12,695 nucleotides of DNA from JAGTVB01 sp964624765. Its GTDB lineage: Bacteria; Pseudomonadota; Gammaproteobacteria; HK1. The stretch covers positions 1-12,695 of the forward strand of contig CAZUZO010000104.1 in NCBI GenBank assembly GCA_964624765.1, given 5' to 3'. Made by a program: the position numbers and the translations under genes. The notes below the pieces were generated by a model. That model saw only the letters and a list, made by a program, of their open reading frames with translations. It did no database searches and was not told the DNA's origin. Shown here piece by piece: positions 1 through 6,927 of this stretch; the stretch's first letter is position 1, and each line of letters starts with the position of its first letter.

Positions 1-1347
1 CTTCCAGCCCCTGATCGCCACTTGCCGGTTTCTTGCGACAGCCAACTCTCCGGGGGGAATATCTCGGGTGATGGTCGAGCCAGCGCCAATGGTACTGCCG
101 GCACCGACGCTAACCGGTGCCACCAGTTCTGTACCCGAACCGATGAATGCATCATCGCCGATGACGGTCCGATGTTTGAAGGCCCCATCGTAATTGCAGG
201 TAATGGTTCCGGCTCCGATATTGACCCGTTTACCCACCTCGGTATCCCCGACATAGGTCAAGTGATTGACCTTGGAGCCGGCGCCGACTTCGGATTGCTT
301 GATCTCAACAAAATTACCCACATGCACCCCGTCGGAAAGATGCGTTCCGGGACGGAGCCGCGAGAAAGGTCCGATCTGACAATGGGCGCCAGTACGGGAC
401 TTTTCGATCACGCAGTTCGCCAAGATATGGGTACTTGGACCGATCTCACTGTCTCGAATCAGCACGTTCGGGCCAATGCTGACCCCTTGCCCGAGCACAA
501 TACGCCCTTCTAGTATCACGTTCACATCGATAAGCACGTCGCGTCCGGCCCGCACGGTACCGCGCACGTCAAAACGAGCCGGATCGCTCAGGGTGACCCC
601 AGAACGCATCAGTTGGTGTGCTTGCGTGCGCTGAAAATGGCGTTCGAGATGGGCGAGCTGTATCCGATCATTGACACCGAGGACCTCCTCGACAGCGCTC
701 GCCACGACGCTGCGTATCGTAACACCGTTGCGTACCGCAGCCACAATGACATCTGTTAGGTAGTATTCTCCCTGGGCATTGTCTAGCTGTAGCGAGGCTA
801 ACCAGTGGCGCAATCGTCCCGCCTCTACAGCGAGTATGCCGGTGTTCACCTCGTCGATGGTCCGCTGGTCCTGGTCGGCATCCCGTTGCTCAACGATTCC
901 CGTAATCGCGCCCTGCGCGTCCCGGAGAATTCGCCCGTAGCCACTGGGATCAGCGAGCCTAACGGTGACTAACCCGAGGCAGGTATCGGATGCGTGCGCA
1001 AGAAGTTGCGTCAGGCAGAGGGGGCTAACCAGGGGCACGTCACCGTACAGTACGAGCACCGTAGTTGGGTCTGGAATGCCTGGCATGGCCTGCAATACGG
1101 CGTGCCCCGTGCCAAGCTGTTCGACCTGTCGGATCCAGATCACGTCTAGGTTGGGCAGCGCCCGCGGCACCTGATCGCCACCGTGTCCGTAAACCACGCG
1201 CACTTCTTTTGGCTTCAGCGCGTGAGCCGCATCGACCACGTGTTCCAACAGCGTACGGCCACCCACGCGGTGCAGCACCTTGGGGAGGTCGGAATTCATC
1301 CGCTTTCCCTGCCCTGCAGCGAGGATAATAACGACCAATTGAGACAT
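1..1347 (-). CDS. glmU: GlmU: bifunctional UDP-N-acetylglucosamine pyrophosphorylase / glucosamine-1-phosphate N-acetyltransferase (3' end outside window)
   Basis: GlmU is the cytoplasmic enzyme that acetylates glucosamine-1-phosphate and then uridylylates it to UDP-GlcNAc, the precursor for peptidoglycan and LPS. I translated 449 codons from the ATG at 1347 without a stop. The family is about 456 residues long, so only a few codons are missing at the left edge. The N-terminal uridyltransferase domain has the signature LAAGQGKRMNSDLPKVL (9-25; Arg16 and Lys23 match E. coli R18 and K25), QLGTGHA (77-83), metal ligand Asp103 in YGDVP, and Asn226. The left-handed beta-helix acetyltransferase domain follows, with GPFSRLRPG, catalytic His362 in NHLTYVGD, NIGAGTITCNYDG, and Arg439 near the end. 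A GGAG ribosome site lies 8 nt before the start. The gene follows the SlyD-like gene after a 340-bp spacer, so it may have its own promoter. In E. coli it also follows atpC. Confidence 0.97.
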   Translation of the reverse strand, partial: MSQLVVIILAAGQGKRMNSDLPKVLHRVGGRTLLEHVVDAAHALKPKEVRVVYGHGGDQVPRALPNLDVIWIRQVEQLGTGHAVLQAMPGIPDPTTVLVLYGDVPLVSPLCLTQLLAHASDTCLGLVTVRLADPSGYGRILRDAQGAITGIVEQRDADQDQRTIDEVNTGILAVEAGRLRHWLASLQLDNAQGEYYLTDVIVAAVRNGVTIRSVVASAVEEVLGVNDRIQLAHLERHFQRTQAHQLMRSGVTLSDPARFDVRGTVRAGRDVLIDVNVILEGRIVLGQGVSIGPNVLIRDSEIGPSTHILANCVIEKSRTGAHCQIGPFSRLRPGTHLSDGVHVGNFVEIKQSEVGAGSKVNHLTYVGDTEVGKRVNIGAGTITCNYDGAFKHRTVIGDDAFIGSGTELVAPVSVGAGSTIGAGSTITRDIPPGELAVARNRQVAIRGWK

Positions 1348-1355
1348 GGCGAAAA

Positions 1356-1364
1356 CTCCATCCT
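1356..1364 (-). promoter_or_regulatory. Ribosome binding site of glmU
   Basis: On the minus strand AGGATGGAG stands 8 nt before the ATG at 1347. This supports the chosen start, which begins directly with the beta strand leading into the nucleotide-binding loop. Confidence 0.7.
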
Positions 1365-1551
1365 AAGATGGGCAACTTAGTGCAAAGTATCGGCCAGTTA
1401 CCTCTGCCGCCCGCAGAAGCAAAGTACGTCTCGAAGTGACCGGGTATAAATGTTGAGTCCCAGTGACGAATGCGGTTGCCTCATCCATGCTAAGGCCTCG
1501 GACCACCGTAGCGCGCCAGGTCTTGGCGGCACTGGCCTACAGATTGAACAG

Positions 1552-1580
1552 CCGTCGCGGACCGCTCGCGACGGTTCTTT
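1552..1580 (+). terminator. Possible intrinsic terminator, plus-strand direction
   Basis: CCGTCGCG (1552-1559) and CGCGACGG (1567-1574) form a perfect 8-bp GC-rich stem with a 7-nt loop, followed by TTCTTT. This matches an intrinsic terminator for plus-strand transcription. On the minus strand, the direction of all genes here, the same hairpin is followed by CTGTTCAATC and has no T tract. No plus-strand gene ends here, so the terminator would serve an antisense or intergenic transcript, or the hairpin may simply be part of the neighbouring repeat structure. Confidence 0.35.
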
Positions 1581-1591
1581 CATGACCTCTC

Positions 1592-1688
1592 AGAGCTTGT
1601 AACAAAACCGTCACGAGCGGCACGAGAGCTGAGCAAGCACCGCCCAACGCCGCTATCGGGTGATGTAGCAGGTTTTGTCACAAGCTCT
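1592..1688. repeat. 97-bp fold-back element with 18-bp terminal inverted repeats
   Basis: AGAGCTTGTAACAAAACC (1592-1609) is the inverse complement of GGTTTTGTCACAAGCTCT (1671-1688), with 17 of 18 positions matching. The inner part also pairs in places (for example AGCGGC with GCCGCT on the minus strand). The right arm runs into the TGA stop codon of the slyD-like gene. A related arm sits at the atpH stop codon. It looks like a small non-coding interspersed repeat (MITE- or REP-like) or a stem-loop that protects the 3' end of the atp transcript. No family name is claimed. Confidence 0.65.
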
Positions 1689-2179
1689 CACTGAAGTATA
1701 CGCGCCCGATCTCCGAGTGTACCGACTTGCAGCTCGGATTCGGTCGCTTCCCGAATGTCGGAAACCGTAATTCGATACACCAGCGTGTGACCGGCCAGAG
1801 GATGGTTGCCATCCAAAGTCACCTGCCCGTTCTCGATACGTGTCACCACCATGGTGATCGTTTCGCCTTGGTCGTTGGCAAAAAGGGCCTCAGCGCCAAG
1901 ATGACAGTATTCAGAGGGAACATTGTTAATGTTGTCAGTATACGTCAACTCTGGCTTATGGCGCCCAAAACCCTCCTCCGGGGTCAACGTGACCTCTACG
2001 GTATCACCCACCGCCCGACCCTCTAGGGACGCTTCGAGCTTATCCAACAGCTCACGCTTTCCACCCCCATGCAGATAGCCGATAGGCAGATCGGAACGTT
2101 CTAGTAGGTTGCCAGCCGAATCGCGTATCTCATAAGTAAAATACACGACTTTACGTTCATCAACACGTTGTTCAGACAT
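1688..2179 (-). CDS. SlyD-like FKBP-type peptidyl-prolyl cis-trans isomerase
   Basis: This is a cytoplasmic prolyl isomerase/chaperone of the SlyD/FkpB type, 163 residues long. The FKBP fold is split: residues 10-70 (including IGYLHGGG at 33-40 and LEASLEGRAVGD at 48-59) and 121-150 surround an insert-in-flap chaperone domain at about 75-120. The end of the fold, DGNHPLAGHTLVYRITV (123-139) and IREATESEL (142-150), is very close to E. coli SlyD. The protein lacks SlyD's long His/Cys-rich metal-binding tail and ends in a short polar tail. It starts 12 bp after the atpC stop, so it is probably co-transcribed with the ATP synthase genes. A role in folding ATP synthase subunits is only a guess from position. 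The TGA stop is part of an interspersed repeat arm. FkpB is an alternative family name, but the insert domain and the DGNHPLAG match favour SlyD. Confidence 0.9.
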   Translation of the reverse strand: MSEQRVDERKVVYFTYEIRDSAGNLLERSDLPIGYLHGGGKRELLDKLEASLEGRAVGDTVEVTLTPEEGFGRHKPELTYTDNINNVPSEYCHLGAEALFANDQGETITMVVTRIENGQVTLDGNHPLAGHTLVYRITVSDIREATESELQVGTLGDRARILQ

Positions 2180-2191
2180 GCCCTTGTCTCG

Positions 2192-2617
2192 TCAGCGTTT
2201 CGTTCTCTGACGTAGTCGCTGAATCGCCGCCAGTTGGGCAGCTGCCTGAGCCAACTCGGCCTTGGCACGAGCATATTCAAACTCCGACGTTCTGTCTGCC
2301 AAGGCCTGCTCAGCCTTGTCTTTCGCCGCCAGCGCTGCGGCCTCATCGACATCCTTGGCGCGCAGAGCCGTATCAGAAAGAACGGTCACCACGTAGGGTT
2401 GTACTTCAAGAATGCCGCCCGATACATAAAAAGACTCTTCCTTCCCACCTGGCAAGCGAACCCTCACTTCACCGGGCTGCATACGTGTGATCATCGGCGC
2501 GTGGCGAGGCGTGATGCCGACTTCTCCCATGATGGCAGGCGCAAACACCATCTCCGTGACCCCAGAGAAGATCTCCGACTCCGCGCTGACAATGTCCAGG
2601 TGAATGGTCATGGCCAT
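2192..2617 (-). CDS. atpC: ATP synthase F1 epsilon subunit
   Basis: Subunit epsilon is part of the rotating central stalk of F1. It links gamma to the c-ring and inhibits ATP hydrolysis. The 141-residue product starts MAMTIHLDIVSAE, nearly the same as E. coli AtpC. An N-terminal beta-sandwich follows (about 4-86, with GEVGITPRHAPM at 31-42 and FYVSGGILEVQP at 63-74). Two C-terminal helices (about 90-138, rich in Ala, Glu and Lys) form the inhibitory hairpin. AGGA lies 10 nt before the first ATG. The second ATG, two codons later, is also possible, but E. coli uses the MAMT form. It follows atpD after 89 bp that contain a hairpin, and precedes the isomerase gene by 12 bp. Confidence 0.97.
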   Translation of the reverse strand: MAMTIHLDIVSAESEIFSGVTEMVFAPAIMGEVGITPRHAPMITRMQPGEVRVRLPGGKEESFYVSGGILEVQPYVVTVLSDTALRAKDVDEAAALAAKDKAEQALADRTSEFEYARAKAELAQAAAQLAAIQRLRQRTKR

Positions 2618-2649
2618 GACATGCTATTCCTGTACTGAAGACTGACTTT

Positions 2650-2690
2650 GAATGGCGAGGTCTATCGACGGCGGTCGGCCTACGCCATTC
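2650..2690. repeat. Hairpin in the atpD-atpC spacer
   Basis: GAATGGCG (2650-2657) and CGCCATTC (2683-2690) are perfect inverse complements. Three further pairs (AGG with CCT) extend the stem past a one-base bulge. In the transcript it would lie between the atpD stop and the atpC ribosome site. No T tract follows, so it is more likely a processing or stability element than a terminator. Confidence 0.5.
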
Positions 2691-2706
2691 CGTAGGGCTT
2701 CCCGCA

Positions 2707-4092
2707 CTAAAGGGTCTTGGCTTTTTCCACTGCCTCCTCGATGGTACCCACCATATAGAAGGCCTGCTCCGGAAGGCTATCCATCTCTCCATCCACTATG
2801 GCCTTAAAACCCGCGATCGTCTCTCTCAGGGAGACATACTTACCGGCGGCACCGGTGAATACCTCCGCGACAAAGAATGGCTGGGAGAGAAAGCGTTGCA
2901 GCTTACGAGCCCGCGACACACTAAGCTTATCCTCATCGGAAAGCTCATCCATGCCCAGGATGGCGATGATATCCTTAAGCTCCTTATAGCGCTGCAGGAT
3001 ACCTTGGACGTCGCGGGCGACTTGGTAATGCTCTTGCCCGACGATCAGCGGGTCTAATTGGCGGCTGGTGGAATCAAGCGGGTCGACGGCAGGATAGATC
3101 CCCAACTCGGCAATCTGTCGGGACAACACGATCGTGGCATCCAGATGCGCGAAAGTCGTTGCCGGAGACGGGTCGGTCAGGTCATCGGCAGGCACATAGA
3201 CCGCTTGGATGGATGTGATAGAGCCCGTCTTGGTGGAGGTGATACGCTCCTGAAGTGCACCCATTTCCGCAGCGAGGGTCGGCTGATAGCCGACCGCCGA
3301 AGGCATGCGACCGAGAAGCGCCGAAACTTCCGTGCCAGCCAGGGTATAGCGATAGATGTTGTCGACAAATAGCAATACATCGCGGCCCTCATCACGGAAA
3401 AACTCGGCCATCGTGAGCCCCGTCAGAGCCACGCGCAGCCGATTCCCAGGCGGTTCGTTCATTTGACCATAGACCAGACTCACCTTATCGAGTACGCCGG
3501 AGTCCTTCATTTCATGATAGAAATCGTTGCCTTCCCGGGTACGCTCGCCGACTCCAGCGAATACCGAATACCCGCTGTGCTCGATGGCAATGTTACGGAT
3601 CAGCTCCATGAGCATCACGGTCTTGCCGACACCGGCACCGCCGAATAAGCCCACTTTGCCTCCCTTGTTGAAAGGGCAGATGAGATCGATGACCTTAATG
3701 CCCGTCTCAAGCAGTTCGATAGTGGCTGCTTGATCTGTGTAGCTCGGCGCCTTGCGGTGAATCGCCCAGTGCTCCTCGGAATCGATCGCACCTTTTTCAT
3801 CGACCGGCTCTCCGAGGACGTTCATGATGCGACCGAGGGTCTTGGTGCCCACCGGAACGAGAATCGGTTCCCCGGTATTGGCGACCGACAATCCACGGCG
3901 CAAGCCATCCGTAGACCCCATGGCGATGGTCCGCACCACGCCATCTCCTAGCTGCTGCTGAACCTCTAGGGTCAAACCGCCGTCACCCTCAACTTTTAGG
4001 GCATCATGGACTTTCGGTACCGCGCTGCGGGGAAACTCGACGTCCACCACTGCGCCGATGATTTCTACTACTTCACCAGAGCTCGTCGCCAT
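2707..4092 (-). CDS. atpD: ATP synthase F1 beta subunit (catalytic)
   Basis: The beta subunit carries the catalytic nucleotide sites of F1 and makes ATP from ADP and phosphate as gamma rotates. The 461-residue product matches the usual length (E. coli 460). It has the P-loop GGAGVGKT (151-158, Lys157), GERTREGND with catalytic Glu183 and Arg184 (E. coli E181 and R182), Walker B LLFVDNIYRYT (240-250), and the DELSEED-type torque loop in the form DELSDED (382-388). The start ATG has GAGG 8 nt upstream. Nothing looks damaged. The 300-bp spacer before it (from atpG) is unusually long for an atp operon and strongly self-complementary. Its last inverted-repeat arm ends about 22 nt before the start codon, so structure there could affect beta-subunit translation. 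Confidence 0.99.
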   Translation of the reverse strand: MATSSGEVVEIIGAVVDVEFPRSAVPKVHDALKVEGDGGLTLEVQQQLGDGVVRTIAMGSTDGLRRGLSVANTGEPILVPVGTKTLGRIMNVLGEPVDEKGAIDSEEHWAIHRKAPSYTDQAATIELLETGIKVIDLICPFNKGGKVGLFGGAGVGKTVMLMELIRNIAIEHSGYSVFAGVGERTREGNDFYHEMKDSGVLDKVSLVYGQMNEPPGNRLRVALTGLTMAEFFRDEGRDVLLFVDNIYRYTLAGTEVSALLGRMPSAVGYQPTLAAEMGALQERITSTKTGSITSIQAVYVPADDLTDPSPATTFAHLDATIVLSRQIAELGIYPAVDPLDSTSRQLDPLIVGQEHYQVARDVQGILQRYKELKDIIAILGMDELSDEDKLSVSRARKLQRFLSQPFFVAEVFTGAAGKYVSLRETIAGFKAIVDGEMDSLPEQAFYMVGTIEEAVEKAKTL

Positions 4093-4113
4093 CTGTAGAA
4101 CCTCGGTTCGTTA

Positions 4114-4320
4114 GTTAGGCCATGGTCATCGTTTCGCCTAGAGTTGCCCTGGAGAACGCCGTCGGACCCCAAGCCTTCGGCAGCCGACTCCCTCGCGGCA
4201 AGGGTGTGTGCTGAGTCGGCCGGACCCAAGCCGACAGGGACGTCTTCACGGCGTCCCTTGCGGCCCCGGGTCGGCTGCCCCCAGGGCAAAGATCATTAAA
4301 CTGCCGAAACGATGGCCAAC
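4114..4320. repeat. 207-bp multi-hairpin element in the atpG-atpD spacer
   Basis: The spacer is packed with inverted repeats. The outer arms are GTTAGGCCATGGTCATCGTT plus TCG (4114-4136) against CGAAACGATGGCCAAC (4305-4320), pairing over 16 positions with a 7-nt gap. Inside are TTGCCCTGG (4144-4152) with CCAGGGCAA (4281-4289), GGCAGCCGAC (4179-4188) with GTCGGCTGCC (4270-4279), GCCGACTC (4183-4190) with GAGTCGGC (4213-4220), and AGGGACG (4236-4242) with CGTCCCT (4252-4258). GGACCCCAAGCC (4165-4175 region) and GGACCCAAGCC (4222-4232) are near-direct repeats. Two of the stems share bases, so alternative folds are possible. It carries no believable gene. It may be a MITE-like insertion or an mRNA structure. 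Positions 4321-4392 of the same spacer show nothing clear. Confidence 0.65.
4115..4133 (+). repeat. 19-nt motif shared by two atp spacers, copy 1
   Basis: TTAGGCCATGGTCATCGTT differs at one base from the sequence at 6928-6946 in the atpH-atpA spacer, in the same orientation. It forms part of the outer arm of the atpG-atpD fold-back element. Confidence 0.6.
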
Positions 4321-4392
4321 GCCGTCAGTTATAAGCAGTCACCGATCGCCTGCTGCCACAGTCAGCGATGCCGGGTATGGACTCATGCCCGC

Positions 4393-5250
4393 CTATACTG
4401 CTGCCGCACCGCCGACAATTTCAGAAAGTTCCTGAGTAATCGCTGCTTGCCGAGCCTTGTTGTAGGCAAGTTTTAACTCGTCGATCAACGCCCCCGCGTT
4501 ATCCGAGGCAGCCTTCATCGCGACCATGCGCGCCGCTTGCTCACACGCGACGTTTTCCACCACACCCTGGTAAACCAGGGATTCGATGAAACGCAGTAAC
4601 AGGTGATCGAGGATCTCCTTTGAATCCGGCTCGTAGATATAGTCCCAGTGGTGCTGAAGCTGATCCTCAGGAGATGAAGTCAGGGGTAATAACTGCTCGA
4701 CCACCGGTCGCTGAGTCATAGAGCTTACGAATTCGCTATAGACGAGAAACAGGCGATCGATGCGGTTCTCATGGTATGCATCGAGGATGACCTTCACCGT
4801 CCCGATGAGATCCTCTACCTTGGGTGCATCGCCTAGATGGCTCGCCTGACCGATGATCCGCGCACCCAACCGCCGGAAAAACGAGGTGGCCTTGGTACCG
4901 ATGGTACACAGATCAAACTCCACACCCTGATTGCGCCAGGTCTCGATCTCCCGAAGCATCGCTCGGAAGACGTTCGAATTTAAACCACCGCACAAGCCCC
5001 GATCCGTGGAGACGACGATAAAACCGACACGACGGATCGGCCGTTCTTGCAAAAAGGGGTGTTTGTACTCAGTGCTAGCGCTAGCAAGATGACCGATGAC
5101 GGTGCGCATTTTTTGCGCATAGGGCCGAGCTGCTCGCATGCGGTCCTGCGCCCTACGCATCTTGCTTGAGGCAACCATCTCCATGGCACGGGTTATCTTC
5201 TGCGTATTCTGGATACTCTTGATCTTGGTGCGTATCTCTTTACCGGCCAT
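4393..5250 (-). CDS. atpG: ATP synthase F1 gamma subunit
   Basis: Gamma is the rotating shaft of F1, turning inside the alpha3beta3 ring and coupling it to the c-ring. The product has 285 residues (E. coli 287). The N-terminal helix MAGKEIRTKIKSIQNTQKIT (1-20), followed by AMEMVASSKMRRAQ (22-35), is the conserved part of the coiled coil. The middle alpha/beta domain includes VVSTDRGLCGGLN. The C-terminal helix, from about residue 240, contains AMKAASDNAGALIDEL and ITQELSEIVGGAAA. The atpA stop codon TAG overlaps the AGGA ribosome site of this gene, with only 10 bp between the two reading frames, so translation of alpha and gamma is probably coupled. The gene is followed by the unusual structured spacer before atpD. 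Confidence 0.98.
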   Translation of the reverse strand: MAGKEIRTKIKSIQNTQKITRAMEMVASSKMRRAQDRMRAARPYAQKMRTVIGHLASASTEYKHPFLQERPIRRVGFIVVSTDRGLCGGLNSNVFRAMLREIETWRNQGVEFDLCTIGTKATSFFRRLGARIIGQASHLGDAPKVEDLIGTVKVILDAYHENRIDRLFLVYSEFVSSMTQRPVVEQLLPLTSSPEDQLQHHWDYIYEPDSKEILDHLLLRFIESLVYQGVVENVACEQAARMVAMKAASDNAGALIDELKLAYNKARQAAITQELSEIVGGAAAV

Positions 5251-5260
5251 GGGTGTCGTC

Positions 5261-6808
5261 CTACCAAACGTGGTGCGCCTTGAAATCCTCTAGTGCCGCT
5301 TTCAGACCCGATTCCACCTTTTCATTCAAGTCTCCCGACTCGTTGATCGCGTCGATAAGATCCGCGTGCTGCGACTGCATGTAGGAGTGTAAAGCGTGCT
5401 CGAAGTCACCGACCTTCTTGAGCTCGATGTCATCGAGGTAGCCCCGATCCACGGCGAAAAGGGAAACCGCCATGTGGGCAACACTCATCGGTGAATACTG
5501 CTTCTGCTTCATGATCTCGGTGACACGCTGCCCACGTTCGAGCTGCCTACGAGTCGTTTCATCGAGGTCCGAGGCAAATTGGGCAAACGCGGCCAACTCT
5601 CGATACTGAGCGAGTGCCAACCGCACACCTCCGCCAAGCTTCTTGATGACAGATGTCTGAGCAGCCCCCCCTACCCGCGAAACCGAAAGCCCCGCATTGA
5701 TGGCGGGACGGATACCGGCATTAAATAAATCCGTTTCGAGAAAGATCTGGCCATCAGTGATAGAGATAACGTTGGTTGGGACGAACGCCGAGACGTCACC
5801 TGCCTGCGTCTCGATGATAGGAAGCGCGGTCAGGGATCCCGTCTGACCTTGGACTTGACCGTTGGTGCGCCGCGCCACTTCTTCCGGATTGATGCGAGCC
5901 GCTCGCTCCAACAACCGTGAGTGCAGGTAGAACACGTCGCCAGGATAGGCTTCGCGACCGGGAGGTCGCCGCAGGAGCAACGAGATCTGCCGATAGGCCC
6001 ATGCCTGTTTAGTGAGATCGTCGTAAATGATGAGTGCATCCTCGCCGCGATCACGGAAATACTCGCCCATAGCGCATCCCGAGTAAGGGGCGATGTATTG
6101 CATGGCAGCCGAATCCGAGGCGCTCGCGGCCACGACAACGGTGTGATCCATCGCTCCATGTTCTTCCAACTTACGTACCACGGCTGCGATGGACGACGAT
6201 TTTTGTCCTACCGCCACATAAACACACTTTACGCCGGTGCCCTTCTGGTTGATGATGGTGTCGATGGCGATGGCTGTTTTTCCGGTTTGCCGATCGCCGA
6301 TGATCAGTTCCCGTTGACCGCGGCCGATGGGCACCATGGCGTCAATCGCCTTAAGTCCGGTCTGCACAGGCTGGCTCACTGATTGTCGGCTGATCACGCC
6401 GGGCGCGATCTTTTCGATGGGCGAGGTGGCCTCCGCCTCAATAGGGCCCCGCCCATCGATAGGCTCGCCGAGCGCATCCACCACGCGGCCGAGCAGTGCT
6501 TCGCCCGTGGGTACCTCGAGGATGCGACCGGTGCATTTCACCACATCCCCTTCCGAGATGTGCTCATAGTCCCCCAGGATGACCGCGCCCACCGAGTCGC
6601 GCTCAAGATTCAGGGCAAGCCCATAAGTATTCTTCGGAAATTCGATCATCTCCCCTTGCAAAACGTCACTCAGGCCATGGATACGCACGATGCCATCGCT
6701 GAGGCTGACAACGGTGCCCTCGGTGCGCGCTTCAACACGCAGCTCGAAGTGTTCGATTTTCTGCTTGATGAGATCGCTTATCTCCGTTGGACTTAGGGTA
6801 AGTTGCAT
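5261..6808 (-). CDS. atpA: ATP synthase F1 alpha subunit
   Basis: Alpha alternates with beta in the F1 hexamer. It binds nucleotide at non-catalytic sites and supplies the arginine finger to the catalytic site. The 515-residue product aligns along its whole length with E. coli AtpA (513). It has P-loop GDRQTGKT (171-178), GQKSSSIAAVVRKLEEHGA (201-219), CAMGEYFRDRGEDALIIYDD with Walker B (245-264), RRPPGREAYPGDVFYLHSR (280-298), and the arginine finger Arg378 in SRVGGAAQT. The start is supported by AGAGG 7 nt upstream and by the MQL beginning shared with E. coli. A 175-bp spacer separates it from atpH, longer than usual. It contains a small hairpin (GCCCGA with TCGGGC, about 6915-6956) whose loop holds the 19-nt motif shared with the atpG-atpD spacer. 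Confidence 0.99.
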   Translation of the reverse strand: MQLTLSPTEISDLIKQKIEHFELRVEARTEGTVVSLSDGIVRIHGLSDVLQGEMIEFPKNTYGLALNLERDSVGAVILGDYEHISEGDVVKCTGRILEVPTGEALLGRVVDALGEPIDGRGPIEAEATSPIEKIAPGVISRQSVSQPVQTGLKAIDAMVPIGRGQRELIIGDRQTGKTAIAIDTIINQKGTGVKCVYVAVGQKSSSIAAVVRKLEEHGAMDHTVVVAASASDSAAMQYIAPYSGCAMGEYFRDRGEDALIIYDDLTKQAWAYRQISLLLRRPPGREAYPGDVFYLHSRLLERAARINPEEVARRTNGQVQGQTGSLTALPIIETQAGDVSAFVPTNVISITDGQIFLETDLFNAGIRPAINAGLSVSRVGGAAQTSVIKKLGGGVRLALAQYRELAAFAQFASDLDETTRRQLERGQRVTEIMKQKQYSPMSVAHMAVSLFAVDRGYLDDIELKKVGDFEHALHSYMQSQHADLIDAINESGDLNEKVESGLKAALEDFKAHHVW

Positions 6809-6927
6809 AATCGAACCTCTATCAATGATCGGCTGTACGGCCTGTGTCGACTGCTTGCGGTTAGGGTACGGTCAATCAGCCCCCCAACCCAAGGAGCGCC
6901 GCGGCGAGTCAATCGCCCGAAACGCTC

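Larger units (their letters stand above)
1348..1687. other. Non-coding spacer between the slyD-like gene and glmU
   Basis: This 340-bp stretch has no convincing gene on either strand. Positions 1365-1551 show no clear feature: there is no recognisable RNA gene and no good sigma70 promoter for glmU. Weak AT-rich pieces such as TTTATA near 1445-1450 have no matching -35 element. Positions 1552-1688 are dominated by overlapping inverted repeats, listed separately. A 61-codon minus-strand frame (1398-1583) lacks any family I recognise and overlaps the hairpins, so I do not call it. Confidence 0.6.

Noticed and set aside
22..513. 163-codon plus-strand open frame opposite glmU
   Set aside because: It is antisense to the well-conserved beta-helix domain of GlmU, has no recognisable family or ribosome site, and reflects codon bias of the real gene.
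1398..1583. 61-codon minus-strand frame in the spacer before glmU (several Cys and Arg residues)
   Set aside because: No known family, no convincing ribosome site, and its first codons lie within the hairpin structures. A small protein cannot be excluded, but nothing supports it.
4068..4289. 73-codon minus-strand frame across the atpG-atpD spacer into atpD
   Set aside because: It is made of the inverted repeats, overlaps the atpD start in another frame, and shows low-complexity Gly/Arg composition without homology that I recognise.
4325..4345. TATAAC-like -10 on the minus strand in the atpG-atpD spacer as an internal atpD promoter
   Set aside because: No acceptable -35 hexamer is found at 16-18 bp, and the extended -10 match is off by one base in spacing.
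5921..6382. 153-codon plus-strand open frame opposite atpA
   Set aside because: It is antisense to the conserved P-loop and Walker B region of AtpA, with no independent support.
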